The notes under the pieces: model-generated
What the model was told of the DNA's origin: nothing
The model's database searches: none
What the model saw: the letters and a program-made list of their open reading frames with translations, nothing else
Source of the DNA: Hazenella coriacea
GTDB lineage: Bacteria > Bacillota > Bacilli > Thermoactinomycetales > Thermoactinomycetaceae
NCBI RefSeq assembly: GCF_004341825.1
Contig: NZ_SMAG01000002.1
Coordinates: forward strand, 248,001-312,000
Direction: 5' to 3'
DNA: 64,000 nucleotides
Translations under genes and position numbers: made by a program
Shown here: piece after piece, positions 1 to 9,039 of the stretch
How the letters are laid out: each line of letters opens with the position of its first letter
How positions within the stretch are numbered: the stretch's first letter is position 1

Positions 1-169
1 TCTATAGTCCTATAAGAAGATGTGAATTGGTTAATATCCAATCATGTAAGAGATTTAGATTCTATCTATCATAGATGAAAGAGTCGTCTAGTAGGCTTAA
101 ATTAGTAATATTGACTCACTTGTTGATGCTTTCTCAATGGTTAGGAATATCGTACAAAACTTGCAGGAG

Positions 170-198
170 GTCGATCTAGTTGTGCGAACTAGATCGAC
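170..198. repeat. Perfect 12-bp inverted repeat
   Basis: Two perfectly complementary 12-base arms (170-181 and 187-198) flank a 5-base loop. No T-run follows, so it is not a classic terminator. It lies about 70 bases before the first M23 gene and could be an operator or the 3' end of an upstream transcript outside the window. Nothing else is recognised in 1-271 apart from the ribosome site of the next gene. Confidence 0.5.
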
Positions 199-271
199 AT
201 TCCTAGTCTACTTGCCAAACTAGATGAGAAGAACTGATGGATCTGCAAATCTATTCAATGGGGGAGACTAA

Positions 272-1363
272 GTGAAGTTTGCATGGTTGAAAGTTAGTCT
301 TGTGTTGATGTTCCTAGTAATCTTAGGTATGCCTCATACCGTATTTGCCGAGAAAGTATCAAAAGAAGAGTTAATGGCTGTACGTGACAAGAAGTATCAT
401 ATGCTAGATGAGATCGCAGCACAGAACATCGAGCTGAAGAAATATGTGGATCAGATGAAACAAGCAGAGAATGAAATCAGTAAGATTCAAATAACTATGG
501 CACCTGTTGAAGAGCGTTTGACCAAAGCTCAAGCAGATGCGAAGGTGTATGAAAAGTTGTTTCATGACCGTATTACTTTGGCTTATAAACAAGGGGAGAT
601 GAACTACTTATCCCATTTGTTATCTGCGGAAACATTTACCGATTTTATTCATCGCTATGATTCAGTTAGGATGGTAGTAAAGCAAGATCATCGGTTGTTA
701 CAAAAACGGATGGAGATTGTCCAGCAGATCGAAACGGAAAAAGCCAAGTATGACAAGCTCATCGATCAAATGGACGAGCAGGTTCAAAAATCGAAACAAG
801 CTTATCAACAGCTACTTGAACAACAAAAAGGTAAGAAAGCGGAGCTTGCAAAGCTAGAAGATCTTTCCGAAATGTATCAAGATGAGCTGATTCGAATTAA
901 TCTTTACGAATGGAAACAGGGGAAACTAAAACGGACGTATCCAGGAAGTTTACAATGGCCTGTACCATCTCATGTAAAGGCTAATTCTGAATTTAATCTT
1001 AATCGAATACATCCGATTTATAAATATAAGCGTCCTCATAGGGGAATGGACTTCGCAGCACCTTACAATACACCCATTTATGCAGCTACTGATGGGGTTG
1101 TCGTAGCGAGTCAGCCAGCAAGTGGGTATGGTTGGTTGGTAGTCATTTATCATGGTGAGAAGAATGGAAAAAGTGTATTTACCTGCTATGGACATAGTGA
1201 GCGAAAACAGATAAAGGTTCGAGTCGGGGAAGATGTTATGGCAGGTCAAACCATTGCTGGGGTTGGAAGTAATGGTGACTCAACAGGTAATCATCTTCAT
1301 TTTGAAGTTCGATATGGAAATGGGATTCATGCTCCGGCAGTAAACCCTAGAAACTGGTTTTGA
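272..1363 (+). CDS. Secreted coiled-coil M23 metallopeptidase (EnvC-like), copy 1
   Basis: Likely cell-wall endopeptidase or amidase activator. The N-terminus is a signal peptide (about residues 1-26, ending near VFA-EK). It is followed by a long charged coiled coil (about 30-215) and a C-terminal LytM/M23 domain. Zinc-site motifs HRGMD and HLHFEVR and the YGHS histidine are all present, so the domain looks catalytically intact. The start is GTG at 272, preceded by GGGGGAG at 260-266. The next gene is a close paralogue and ctpA follows. In related genomes this spot lies just after ftsEX, which suggests the pair are FtsEX-controlled division hydrolases; that is inference because ftsEX is outside the window. 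Confidence 0.85.
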   Translation: MKFAWLKVSLVLMFLVILGMPHTVFAEKVSKEELMAVRDKKYHMLDEIAAQNIELKKYVDQMKQAENEISKIQITMAPVEERLTKAQADAKVYEKLFHDRITLAYKQGEMNYLSHLLSAETFTDFIHRYDSVRMVVKQDHRLLQKRMEIVQQIETEKAKYDKLIDQMDEQVQKSKQAYQQLLEQQKGKKAELAKLEDLSEMYQDELIRINLYEWKQGKLKRTYPGSLQWPVPSHVKANSEFNLNRIHPIYKYKRPHRGMDFAAPYNTPIYAATDGVVVASQPASGYGWLVVIYHGEKNGKSVFTCYGHSERKQIKVRVGEDVMAGQTIAGVGSNGDSTGNHLHFEVRYGNGIHAPAVNPRNWF

Positions 1364-1409
1364 TAAATGGTTATCTTGAGAGAAAAGGAAAGCTATTTTA
1401 GGGGTTCGT

Positions 1410-1450
1410 CGAGCTATGTTCTCTATAAATATAATAGAGAACATAGCTCG
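1410..1450 (+). terminator. 16-bp perfect hairpin between the two M23 genes
   Basis: Arms 1410-1425 and 1435-1450 are perfectly complementary over 16 bases with a 9-base AT loop. The sequence after it (ATATATTTAA) is only weakly T-rich, so it may be a weak terminator or a transcript-stabilising structure separating the paralogues. Confidence 0.5.
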
Positions 1451-1530
1451 ATATATTTAAAACCAGATAAATCTACGATCGTAGATCAACAAGAATAGAT
1501 TTTTCAGCAACATAGGGGGTACTACTAAAG

Positions 1531-2616
1531 ATGGTAAAGAGAAATATATTGACATTTGCCCTTGCAACTTCCCTAGTAGTTACAATGTTACCAATCCAGG
1601 GCGCACATGCTGAAGATGCTAGAGATAAGATAAAAAAAGTTCGCGAAGAGAAAAAAAGTGTTTTAGATGAAATCAGCAAAACGAATAGCGAAATGAATGA
1701 ACAACTGAAAGTGATGAAAGAAGCAGATCTGAAAATCAAAGAAATTGAAAAAGAAGTTGAACCCATCACTATTCAATTAAAACAAAAAGAAGATGAAGCA
1801 GCTGAGGTAGAAAAAGTTTTTAATGAACAAATGAAACGTCTCTATGAACAAGGTGAGACGAACTATATGGCTCAATTATTATCTGCTCCATCATTTAATG
1901 AATTTCTTAACCGTTTTGATTCGATTCGCCTGATGGCTAAACGCGATTATACAATCGTTGAACAACGGTTAGTTGCTGTGGAGGCTGTCAAAAAAGAGAA
2001 AGCCAAATACGATGTTTTAATTAAAAAACAGAGCGAACAGGTAGAGATTGCTCAAGAAGCTTATAAGAAACTACAAGCAAAACTGACAGAAAAAAATAAA
2101 GATCTGAATAAAATTGAGGAATTTGAAGAGCTTCATGAAGAAGAGATCATTCAGATTAACTTAAAAGAATGGCATAGTGGGAAGTTGCGCTTTCCATTCC
2201 CTGGAGTTTTACAACGTCCTAGCAAAGCAACGATGACCTCAGACTATGGTTATCGCTATCATCCGATTTTCAAAACGAAAAAAATGCATGCGGGAATTGA
2301 CTATGCTGGACCCACTGGAACCCCGATCTATGCTTCTGCCAATGGGGTAGTGGTCTCTAGTAAAGCTTCGAGTGGTTATGGCTGGTTAATCACGATTTAT
2401 CATGGGGATCGTAATGGAAAACGTGTTTTCACTCGATATGCACATAGCTTCCCTCATCAAGTGAAAGTACGTGTTGGGCAGGAAGTAAAAGCAGGGGAGC
2501 AGATTACCTCTATTGGAAATAATGGATATTCGACAGGACCTCACTTACACTTTGAATTACGTTATGGTCATGGGGATAACCCACCTTCTGCAGATCCAAA
2601 AATGTTTTTGCGTTAA
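1531..2616 (+). CDS. Secreted coiled-coil M23 metallopeptidase (EnvC-like), copy 2
   Basis: Paralogue of the preceding gene with the same architecture: signal peptide (about 1-27, ending AHA-ED), coiled coil (about 28-215) and C-terminal M23 domain. The zinc motifs HAGID and HLHFELRYG and the YAHS histidine are intact. Both copies share blocks such as YGWL-x4-YHG and a Q/E-L-LSA-x5-EF/DF segment in the coiled coil, so they come from a duplication. ATG 1531 follows AGGGGGT at 1514-1520. It presumably acts outside the membrane on peptidoglycan cross-links during division or elongation. The coiled coil is the usual site of contact with FtsX in EnvC-type proteins. Confidence 0.85.
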   Translation: MVKRNILTFALATSLVVTMLPIQGAHAEDARDKIKKVREEKKSVLDEISKTNSEMNEQLKVMKEADLKIKEIEKEVEPITIQLKQKEDEAAEVEKVFNEQMKRLYEQGETNYMAQLLSAPSFNEFLNRFDSIRLMAKRDYTIVEQRLVAVEAVKKEKAKYDVLIKKQSEQVEIAQEAYKKLQAKLTEKNKDLNKIEEFEELHEEEIIQINLKEWHSGKLRFPFPGVLQRPSKATMTSDYGYRYHPIFKTKKMHAGIDYAGPTGTPIYASANGVVVSSKASSGYGWLITIYHGDRNGKRVFTRYAHSFPHQVKVRVGQEVKAGEQITSIGNNGYSTGPHLHFELRYGHGDNPPSADPKMFLR

Positions 2617-2740
2617 GTAATCAATTAATGAGATTATATAAAGAGAAACTGTGAGTGAAATCTCGCCACTGGCTGATGGACTCTCTGACTTGGCTGATGA
2701 CTAATTTTGCAACAAACTTCATACATTTAGGTATGTACAA

Positions 2741-2774
2741 GACTATTCTTGTCTCCTTTGGGTAAGGAATAGTC
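2741..2774. other. 8-bp inverted repeat before ctpA
   Basis: GACTATTC at 2741-2748 pairs with GAATAGTC at 2767-2774. It sits immediately upstream of the ctpA ribosome site, with no T-run. It could be a weak terminator or a leader structure; no function is assigned. Confidence 0.35.
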
Positions 2775-2790
2775 AAAAGGTGGTGGAAGC

Positions 2791-4260
2791 ATGAATTTTC
2801 GCGGACGGACAGTCGCATTTATCGTTGCTATTACAATGATTTTTAGTAGCTTAGGTACGGCTGTCATTGTAGGAAGTGGGGGGATTTTAGATCAACTCTC
2901 CAATGGAAGCTTGTTATCTACATCTGCCCCAGGTCCAAGCTCCAATTACGATGATCACTCTAAGAAAATTGAAGAAGCGTATAACTTGATTCGTTCCCAA
3001 TATGTACGTGATGTTAGTGATCAAAAGTTAATAGACGGAGCTATTCAAGGAATGGTAGGGGCCTTAGGTGATCCCCATTCGGCATATATGGACCCTAATC
3101 AAGCCAATCAGTTCAAGTCAGATCTTCAATCATCGTTTACGGGAATTGGTGCCGAGGTGACGATGAAAAACGGAAGGTTAACGATTGTCTCTCCTTTTAA
3201 GGAATCCCCAGCCGAAAAAGCGGGGATTCAGCCAGAAGATCAAGTGATTAAAGTAAACGGTGAGAGTCTTGAAGGAATGAATGTGAATGAAGCCGTCAGC
3301 AAAATTCGGGGTCCCAAAGGATCAAAGGCAAAGCTAGAAATTGTTCGCCCAGGTGTTCAGGATGTTCTAAATATCACTGTGATTCGTGATGTGATTCCTT
3401 TAGAAACTGTGGAAGCAGAAATGATTAACAATGAGATTGGACGAATCACGGTCAGCCAATTCTCAGAAGACACAGCCACTGACTTTGCTAAAGGACTGAA
3501 AAATTTAGAGCAAAAAGGGATGAAGGGGCTTGTGATTGATGTACGAGGGAATCCAGGCGGACTTCTACCCACTGTTTTAAAAATGTGTGATGAGCTAGTT
3601 CCTGATAATAAAGTAGTCTTAATGACCGAGGACAAAAGTGGGAAACGAACGGTATATCGTGCAGAAGGAAATAAAGATTCAAAGTCTTATCCCATTGCAG
3701 TACTCATTGACCGGGGAAGTGCTAGTGCATCAGAGATTTTAGCTGCTGCGTTGAAAGAGGCAGGCGGTCATACCCTCGTTGGGGAGACTACCTTTGGTAA
3801 GGGAACGGTTCAGTCAGCAAGAGATTTCTCAGATGGAAGTAATCTAAAGCTGACCATCGCTAAATGGCTTACTCCTAAAGGTACTTGGATTGACCAACAT
3901 GGAGGGACCAAAGGGATTAAACCAGACGTTCCAGTGAAATATCCTGATTATGTGACTGCGGTTCCTCCACAGCCAAACCAACCTCTCAAGAGGGATCAAA
4001 ACTCTGTAGAGGTTAAGCAATTACAGATTGTATTAGAAGCGTTGGGATATAAAACAGGTCGAACAGATGGATACTTTGATCAGCAAACAGAATTAGCTGT
4101 GAAGGCATTCCAAAAAACAAAAAATATCGCAGTTACGGGTCAATTAGATCCCAAAACGGCTGATCACTTAAGAGAATCCTTGAATGACTTAAAACGAGAT
4201 CCTAAAAATGATGTTCAACTACAAGTAGCAATCCAAGTGTTAAAGAAAAAAATTCAATAA
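2791..4260 (+). CDS. ctpA: S41 carboxyl-terminal processing protease (CtpA/CtpB)
   Basis: Serine protease of the Ctp family, anchored or secreted through an N-terminal hydrophobic segment (about 8-32). Order of domains: N-terminal S41 region, PDZ domain (about 110-190), S41 catalytic core, and a C-terminal peptidoglycan-binding-1 domain (about 405-465). The catalytic pair appears as Ser312 in GSASASEIL and Lys337 in TFGKGTVQ. Their 25-residue spacing is the one expected for CtpB. In B. subtilis CtpB is a signalling protease of sporulation that cleaves SpoIVFA; whether this copy does so is inference. ATG 2791 has an AAGGTGG site. It lies between the M23 pair and minJ, as in B. subtilis. Confidence 0.92.
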   Translation: MNFRGRTVAFIVAITMIFSSLGTAVIVGSGGILDQLSNGSLLSTSAPGPSSNYDDHSKKIEEAYNLIRSQYVRDVSDQKLIDGAIQGMVGALGDPHSAYMDPNQANQFKSDLQSSFTGIGAEVTMKNGRLTIVSPFKESPAEKAGIQPEDQVIKVNGESLEGMNVNEAVSKIRGPKGSKAKLEIVRPGVQDVLNITVIRDVIPLETVEAEMINNEIGRITVSQFSEDTATDFAKGLKNLEQKGMKGLVIDVRGNPGGLLPTVLKMCDELVPDNKVVLMTEDKSGKRTVYRAEGNKDSKSYPIAVLIDRGSASASEILAAALKEAGGHTLVGETTFGKGTVQSARDFSDGSNLKLTIAKWLTPKGTWIDQHGGTKGIKPDVPVKYPDYVTAVPPQPNQPLKRDQNSVEVKQLQIVLEALGYKTGRTDGYFDQQTELAVKAFQKTKNIAVTGQLDPKTADHLRESLNDLKRDPKNDVQLQVAIQVLKKKIQ

Positions 4261-4362
4261 AAAAGCCTTTACCATCCAATCTTTGACTGATCTTTATAAT
4301 AAGATCCAATCAAGATACAAACTCGACCAATCGGGTGGCTTGATCATGAACCTAGGAGGGGC

Positions 4363-4473
4363 GATGGTTCTCTGACGAACGACTTTTGCGGATTCGATCC
4401 GAGAGTGAGACAGAGAAATAGCGACTCGACGGGATCTAAATCCATATGTCATTAAAATTGCTCATATAGAGAT
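4363..4473 (+). repeat. Dispersed intergenic element, copy A
   Basis: The ctpA-minJ gap carries a GC-richer, structured-looking stretch. Its core CAGAGAAA-y-AGC-r-AC-y-CGA-y-GGGATCT (about 4411-4437) recurs at 54965-54991 upstream of pgk, with similarity on both sides. A CGGAT-TCG-ATCCG hairpin lies just before the core in this copy only. A canonical terminator follows at 4499-4536. I do not recognise it as a known riboswitch. It could be a small RNA, a cis-regulatory leader or a miniature repeat. Confidence 0.5.
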
Positions 4474-4498
4474 ACAAGGAATTAACAGCTAGATGTCG

Positions 4499-4536
4499 AA
4501 AATACCCCCAAAGCGATTTAAATATGGGGGTATTTT
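4499..4536 (+). terminator. Intrinsic terminator upstream of minJ
   Basis: A 12-bp stem (4499-4510 with 4525-4536) containing CCCCC/GGGGG runs directly into a T tract. It ends either the ctpA transcript or a transcript of the intergenic element just upstream, and lies only 21 bases before the minJ start. Confidence 0.85.
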
Positions 4537-4557
4537 TTCTGTGGAGGCGATTGGAAT

Positions 4558-5715
4558 TTGGGTTCGCTTTGGACGGATTCACTTCATTTAGCAAAAGCTT
4601 GGAGCTGGATGATTACTCAGCCCGGATTTGCTTTGATAATGGCTCTACCGATTATGCATGTTCTCAGTTTACTCCATAAGGAGGATAAGCTATATGGTGT
4701 GAGAATCGAGGCACCTACCCCGTTAGTTTTACGCATGTGGTTGTTAGGGATCATTACCGGGATTCTATGTACAGGAATATTTGCTACGTGGACTTGGAAT
4801 GTTCATTTATCTGAAGTCTACCTGATTTGGGGGATGACGTTTCTCTTTAGTTTGTTTGGAATCCGATTTGCTTGTATCGCTTACTCAGTTGGAATCCTCT
4901 CTGTCTGTAGTTTGCTTGTCAATCAGATCGGGAGTGTGCCTCTGACAGCACCTTGGGGACAGTGGTGGGAGATTTTACATCGATTTTCAATGGAAGAATG
5001 GCTGATTTTAGTCGGTTTGCTTCATATCATGGAAGGGATCTTGATTCGCTTAGATGGAGCAAGTGGCATTCACCCTGTTCAAACGAAACATCGGGATGGA
5101 AAGCAGGTGAACGGTTTTTTACTTGCTAAAGGATGGCCGGTACCATTGATGCTTACTTCTCAAGTGGGTTGGCTACCCTTACCTGTTTTTTTGTCCTACT
5201 CGCTTGTGAATTTGTCTAAATCGAATGAACGACAACGGAGACTGGCATCTACATTAACAATCCTGTACGGTTTTTCAGTCCTGTTGGTTCTCTATTTTCT
5301 CTCAGAACAAGTGATTGGAAAATGGCTGAGTACTCTTTGGGTAATCGGAGGGCATGAAGGGATTTATCAATGGAGTCGTTGGAACGAGCATCGCAAGGAA
5401 CCCATGTATGTGTCAGATACAAATGGGATTCGTGTCCTTGCTGTTCACCCAAATTCCCCCGCCCAAGTGATGGGGATCCGCACAGGGGATATTATTCAAC
5501 GGATCAATGGGGTAGTGATCCAGTCCATGCAAGATATCGAGGAAGCAACCCAACGATCCGCCACTTGTAAGTGTGAAGTTTTAGATCGAAATATGAACCG
5601 CCATATGATGCAAAAAGCTTTATATGAAAATGATCCTCGTAATTTAGGTGTTGTAGGAGCTACAATGATCGATCCACCGGATTTTCAATCGAAAAGAGCA
5701 ATGCAGACCAACTGA
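4558..5715 (+). CDS. minJ: MinJ-like polytopic membrane PDZ protein
   Basis: The N-terminal two-thirds is very hydrophobic with about six to eight membrane segments. The C-terminus (about 285-360) is a PDZ domain with VLAVHPNSPAQVMGIRTGD and the GDIIQRINGVVI strand. Length (385 aa), topology and position after ctpA match B. subtilis MinJ (YvjD), which bridges DivIVA and MinD at division sites. Translation starts at TTG 4558, with GGAGG at 4543-4547. It is separated from ctpA by a strong terminator, so it probably has its own promoter within the gap. Function is inferred from family and synteny. Confidence 0.8.
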   Translation: MGSLWTDSLHLAKAWSWMITQPGFALIMALPIMHVLSLLHKEDKLYGVRIEAPTPLVLRMWLLGIITGILCTGIFATWTWNVHLSEVYLIWGMTFLFSLFGIRFACIAYSVGILSVCSLLVNQIGSVPLTAPWGQWWEILHRFSMEEWLILVGLLHIMEGILIRLDGASGIHPVQTKHRDGKQVNGFLLAKGWPVPLMLTSQVGWLPLPVFLSYSLVNLSKSNERQRRLASTLTILYGFSVLLVLYFLSEQVIGKWLSTLWVIGGHEGIYQWSRWNEHRKEPMYVSDTNGIRVLAVHPNSPAQVMGIRTGDIIQRINGVVIQSMQDIEEATQRSATCKCEVLDRNMNRHMMQKALYENDPRNLGVVGATMIDPPDFQSKRAMQTN

Positions 5716-5760
5716 GATTATAGACACCAAAACTAAATAAAAAAAGAAAGTAAATCAATT

Positions 5761-5804
5761 AGGCTCTTCCTTCTTGGATCCATATAAGGAGGAGCCTTTT
5801 GTTT
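5761..5804 (+). terminator. Intrinsic terminator after minJ
   Basis: An 11-bp stem with one G-U pair (GGCTCTTCCTT with AAGGAGGAGCC) is followed by TTTTGTTT. It ends the minJ transcript and may also stop the convergent gene on the other strand. Confidence 0.8.
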
Positions 5805-5891
5805 ACATTCAATAAGGAAAACCTTCAACCAAGATAGCCATATATGAAACAGGTAAAGGAAAAGAAGTGACAATTTTAAATGGTGAAGTAC

Positions 5892-6722
5892 CTAATCGAG
5901 CCAGTGCCTTCTTTCCAAACCGAATACAATTAAAACCAAACCGATTACTTCTGTGACACAGATGAGAAAAGGTAATACTCCATAACCATTGAGTAGCTGA
6001 GTATAGTGTCCAATTGGATAACCTATATTGTGAATAATAAAGGTTTGAAGATAAGTTCGTTTGCCTATTTGCCAGTAAAATTCTTCTTTGGTATAGGAAC
6101 CATCCGATTGAACTTTCCATAATCGAAACTTTAGCATTTCTTCCAATCCATTTTTATAATGTTTTAAATGATTGTAATTCGAATCCTTATCATCGATTCT
6201 ATTTCTTTCATCTCTCACTTCGTAGTCAGAAGTCTCTTCTAAGATCATTAGTTGTTCTTGATTGGTTTTATGATCTTTTAGTAAAAAAATGGAAATATCT
6301 TCTTCCAGTGAAAGTAGTTCCTCTCCTACAATGTCTATTGATGAACGTACTAATAAGCGATTGTTTAGTGTATCTAATTGTTTACCATTCAGATAAATTT
6401 CAATATCCCCAACCCAAATAGATTCCTTGGCTTCATTGCTAACAAAGATTGACTTCTTGACCTCTTTTTTAGGTTTTAAAGTTAATTCTACTTTATGGTT
6501 TTTATGTATAAAGGTAAGGTGATCGGGTGGGGCTGGCTGATCGGGATCTTTAAGAGGTTCTCGATGTTGTGATGTAATATAATCCATTTCGTAGCGATTA
6601 TTGACGCTGTAGTCATAGATGACTTCCATAGACATTAATATAATCCCATATAAAGAAAGAAGAGAGAGGACGATTCCACAAATTCCGATCCAATTAAGGT
6701 GTACCTTTTTCCATAATTTCAT
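5892..6722 (-). CDS. Unknown membrane protein with two terminal TM helices
   Basis: I do not recognise a family. The 276-residue product has one transmembrane helix near the N-terminus (about 11-33) and one near the C-terminus (about 243-268). Between them is a roughly 200-residue hydrophilic domain, probably extracytoplasmic, rich in charged residues and beta-type segments. It is convergent with minJ and divergent from uvrB. A GAG-rich Shine-Dalgarno region lies just before the ATG at 6722. It is probably a real gene because it is long, has a plausible topology and is not antisense to another gene. Confidence 0.6.
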   Translation of the reverse strand: MKLWKKVHLNWIGICGIVLSLLSLYGIILMSMEVIYDYSVNNRYEMDYITSQHREPLKDPDQPAPPDHLTFIHKNHKVELTLKPKKEVKKSIFVSNEAKESIWVGDIEIYLNGKQLDTLNNRLLVRSSIDIVGEELLSLEEDISIFLLKDHKTNQEQLMILEETSDYEVRDERNRIDDKDSNYNHLKHYKNGLEEMLKFRLWKVQSDGSYTKEEFYWQIGKRTYLQTFIIHNIGYPIGHYTQLLNGYGVLPFLICVTEVIGLVLIVFGLERRHWLD

Positions 6723-7049
6723 ATGCTCACTCCGTTGAGAGGAAGGTGTTTGCCTTCACAATAACATATATATTCAGTACGGACTTCTCTTCTTCTTAGT
6801 AAGGTACAAGCTCATAGAGGGAGAAAATCAAGCTCCGACGCTACATAGGAGAGGTAATACTCATCGATATTACTGAGAATATCTATTTTGTAGTCATACA
6901 GTAGCGGAGATTTACGATAAGTTGAGATTTATATGTTTAGAGGGTTCTTTTTTCTTGAAAGGGGAACCCTTGTATAGGAAAGAACTTACGTTCCCCTGGA
7001 TAAGGGCATATGTTATAATAATCATTATGGAATGAGAGGTGAGTACCAA
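6723..7049 (+). other. Intergenic region between the unknown gene and uvrB
   Basis: A 327-base divergent gap. Its right end holds a GGGTTC/GAACCC hairpin (about 6943-6969), the LexA box and the uvrB extended -10. The left 200 bases show no gene or clear motif. Confidence 0.6.
6982..7019 (+). promoter_or_regulatory. LexA (SOS) box and extended -10 promoter of uvrB
   Basis: GAAC-TTAC-GTTC at 6982-6993 matches the Gram-positive LexA operator core GAAC-N4-GTTC. Downstream, TG-T-TATAAT at 7011-7019 is an extended -10 element, about 30 bases before the uvrB start. No good -35 is seen. LexA would therefore sit over the upstream half of the promoter, as expected for SOS control of uvrBA. Confidence 0.85.
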
Positions 7050-9032
7050 ATGGAAGGTCAATTTCAATTGGTTTCGGAGTTTCGGCCTCAAGGAGACCAA
7101 CCCCGAGCGATTCAGCAATTAGTGGAAGGGATCAAGCAAAGAAAGAAAGCCCAGATTCTATTAGGGGCAACCGGTACAGGGAAAACCTTTACAGTTGCAG
7201 AGACGATTGCTCGTGTGAATAAACCCACTTTGGTAATCGCTCATAATAAAACGTTAGCAGCTCAGCTTTGTGGAGAGTTGAAGGAATTTTTCCCACATAA
7301 TGCAGTGGAGTATTTTGTTAGCTATTATGACTATTATCAGCCGGAAGCTTATATCCCTTCTAGCGATACTTATATAGAAAAAGATGCATCGATCAATGAT
7401 GAGATTGATAAATTACGTCACTCTGCAACGAGTGCTTTGTTTGAGCGGAAAGATGTGATTATTGTTGCAAGTGTCTCATGTATATATGGTTTGGGTTCCC
7501 CTGAGGAATATGGGGACTTAGTTTTGTCCTTACGAGTTGGAATGGAACGAGAACGAAATGAAGTGTTACGTAAGTTGGTTGACATACAATACCAACGGAA
7601 TGATATCAACTTTACACGGGGAACTTTTCGTGTTCGTGGTGATGTGATTGAAATTTTCCCTGTCTCTCGCAGTGAGCAAGCGGTGCGTGTAGAGTTTTTT
7701 GGCGATGAGATTGAGCGTATTCGTGAAATTGATGTGATTACAGGTGAAATCCTCGGTGACCGTGAACATGTAGCTATTTTCCCGGCTTCGCACTATGTAA
7801 CCAAAGCAGAAGTGATGGAGAGAGCATTAAAGGACATTGAAGCAGAGTTGGAAAAACAGTTAGCCGAATTTAAAAATCAAGGTAAATTACTTGAGGCTCA
7901 ACGCTTAGAACAGCGAACTCGATATGATATGGAAATGATGAGGGAAGTTGGCTTTTGTTCGGGAATTGAAAACTACTCACGCCATCTGGTAGGGAAAAAG
8001 GCAGGGGAATCCCCCTTCACCTTGATGGACTATTTTCCAGATGACTTCTTGATTATTGTGGATGAATCACATGTCACTCTTCCGCAGATTCGTGGCATGT
8101 ATAATGGGGACCAAGCACGAAAGAATGTATTAGTGGAACATGGTTTTCGTTTACCTTCAGCCAAAGATAACCGTCCGCTTCAATTTGAAGAATTTGAAGA
8201 GAAGATTCATCAAATCCTGTTTGTTACTGCGACACCAGGACCTTATGAATTGGAGCACGCCCCTGATGTGGTGGAACAAATTATCCGCCCTACAGGTCTT
8301 CTCGATCCTGTGATTCATGTTCATCCGATCCAAGGACAGATTGATCATCTGATTGGTGAAATCAATCAACGAATTGCCTGTAACGAAAGGATTTTAGTGA
8401 CTACCTTGACGAAAAAGATGGCAGAAGATTTGACGGACTATCTGAAAGAGATGGGAATCAAGGTCAGGTATTTGCATTCAGATATTAAAACAATTGAACG
8501 AATGGAGATTTTACGGGATTTACGATTGGGTGAATTTGATGTATTGATTGGGATTAACTTGCTCAGAGAAGGTTTAGATTTGCCTGAGGTGTCATTGGTC
8601 GCTATTTTGGATGCGGATAAGGAAGGCTTTCTACGTGCGGAGCGGTCGCTCATTCAGACGATCGGTCGAGCGGCTCGGAATGCCAATGGTCAAGTGATTA
8701 TGTATGCAGACAAGATCACTGACTCTATGCGGAAAGCGATAGATGAGACCGAACGCAGACGCCAAATCCAGATTGCCTACAATGAAAAACATGGAATTAC
8801 TCCGAAAACGATTCAGAAGAAAATCCGTGACGTGATTGAAGCGACGAAAGTTGCTGAAGAACCAGCATCATATCAAGTAGCATCGAAAACGAAGGCAATG
8901 ACAAAGAAAGAAAGACAACGACTCATTGAGCAAATGGAAAAAGAGATGAAAACAGCAGCGAAGGAGTTGCACTTCGAACGTGCAGCTGAATTGAGAGACT
9001 TAATTATTGAGTTAAAAGCGGAGGGAGTATAA
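7050..9032 (+). CDS. uvrB: Excinuclease ABC subunit B
   Basis: Helicase-like damage-verification subunit of UvrABC nucleotide excision repair. Walker A GATGTGKT at about residues 39-46, DESHVT helicase motif, QTIGRAARN motif VI region and the C-terminal UvrB/UvrC coiled-coil (UVR) domain with [21 protein letters not shown] are all visible. The in-frame ATG at 7032 lies upstream, but GAGAGGTGAG at 7034-7043 is the ribosome site for ATG 7050, giving the usual 660 residues that begin MEGQFQLV. It is co-transcribed with uvrA (7-base gap) from an SOS-type promoter. Confidence 0.97.
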   Translation: MEGQFQLVSEFRPQGDQPRAIQQLVEGIKQRKKAQILLGATGTGKTFTVAETIARVNKPTLVIAHNKTLAAQLCGELKEFFPHNAVEYFVSYYDYYQPEAYIPSSDTYIEKDASINDEIDKLRHSATSALFERKDVIIVASVSCIYGLGSPEEYGDLVLSLRVGMERERNEVLRKLVDIQYQRNDINFTRGTFRVRGDVIEIFPVSRSEQAVRVEFFGDEIERIREIDVITGEILGDREHVAIFPASHYVTKAEVMERALKDIEAELEKQLAEFKNQGKLLEAQRLEQRTRYDMEMMREVGFCSGIENYSRHLVGKKAGESPFTLMDYFPDDFLIIVDESHVTLPQIRGMYNGDQARKNVLVEHGFRLPSAKDNRPLQFEEFEEKIHQILFVTATPGPYELEHAPDVVEQIIRPTGLLDPVIHVHPIQGQIDHLIGEINQRIACNERILVTTLTKKMAEDLTDYLKEMGIKVRYLHSDIKTIERMEILRDLRLGEFDVLIGINLLREGLDLPEVSLVAILDADKEGFLRAERSLIQTIGRAARNANGQVIMYADKITDSMRKAIDETERRRQIQIAYNEKHGITPKTIQKKIRDVIEATKVAEEPASYQVASKTKAMTKKERQRLIEQMEKEMKTAAKELHFERAAELRDLIIELKAEGV

Positions 9033-9039
9033 TTCGTTC

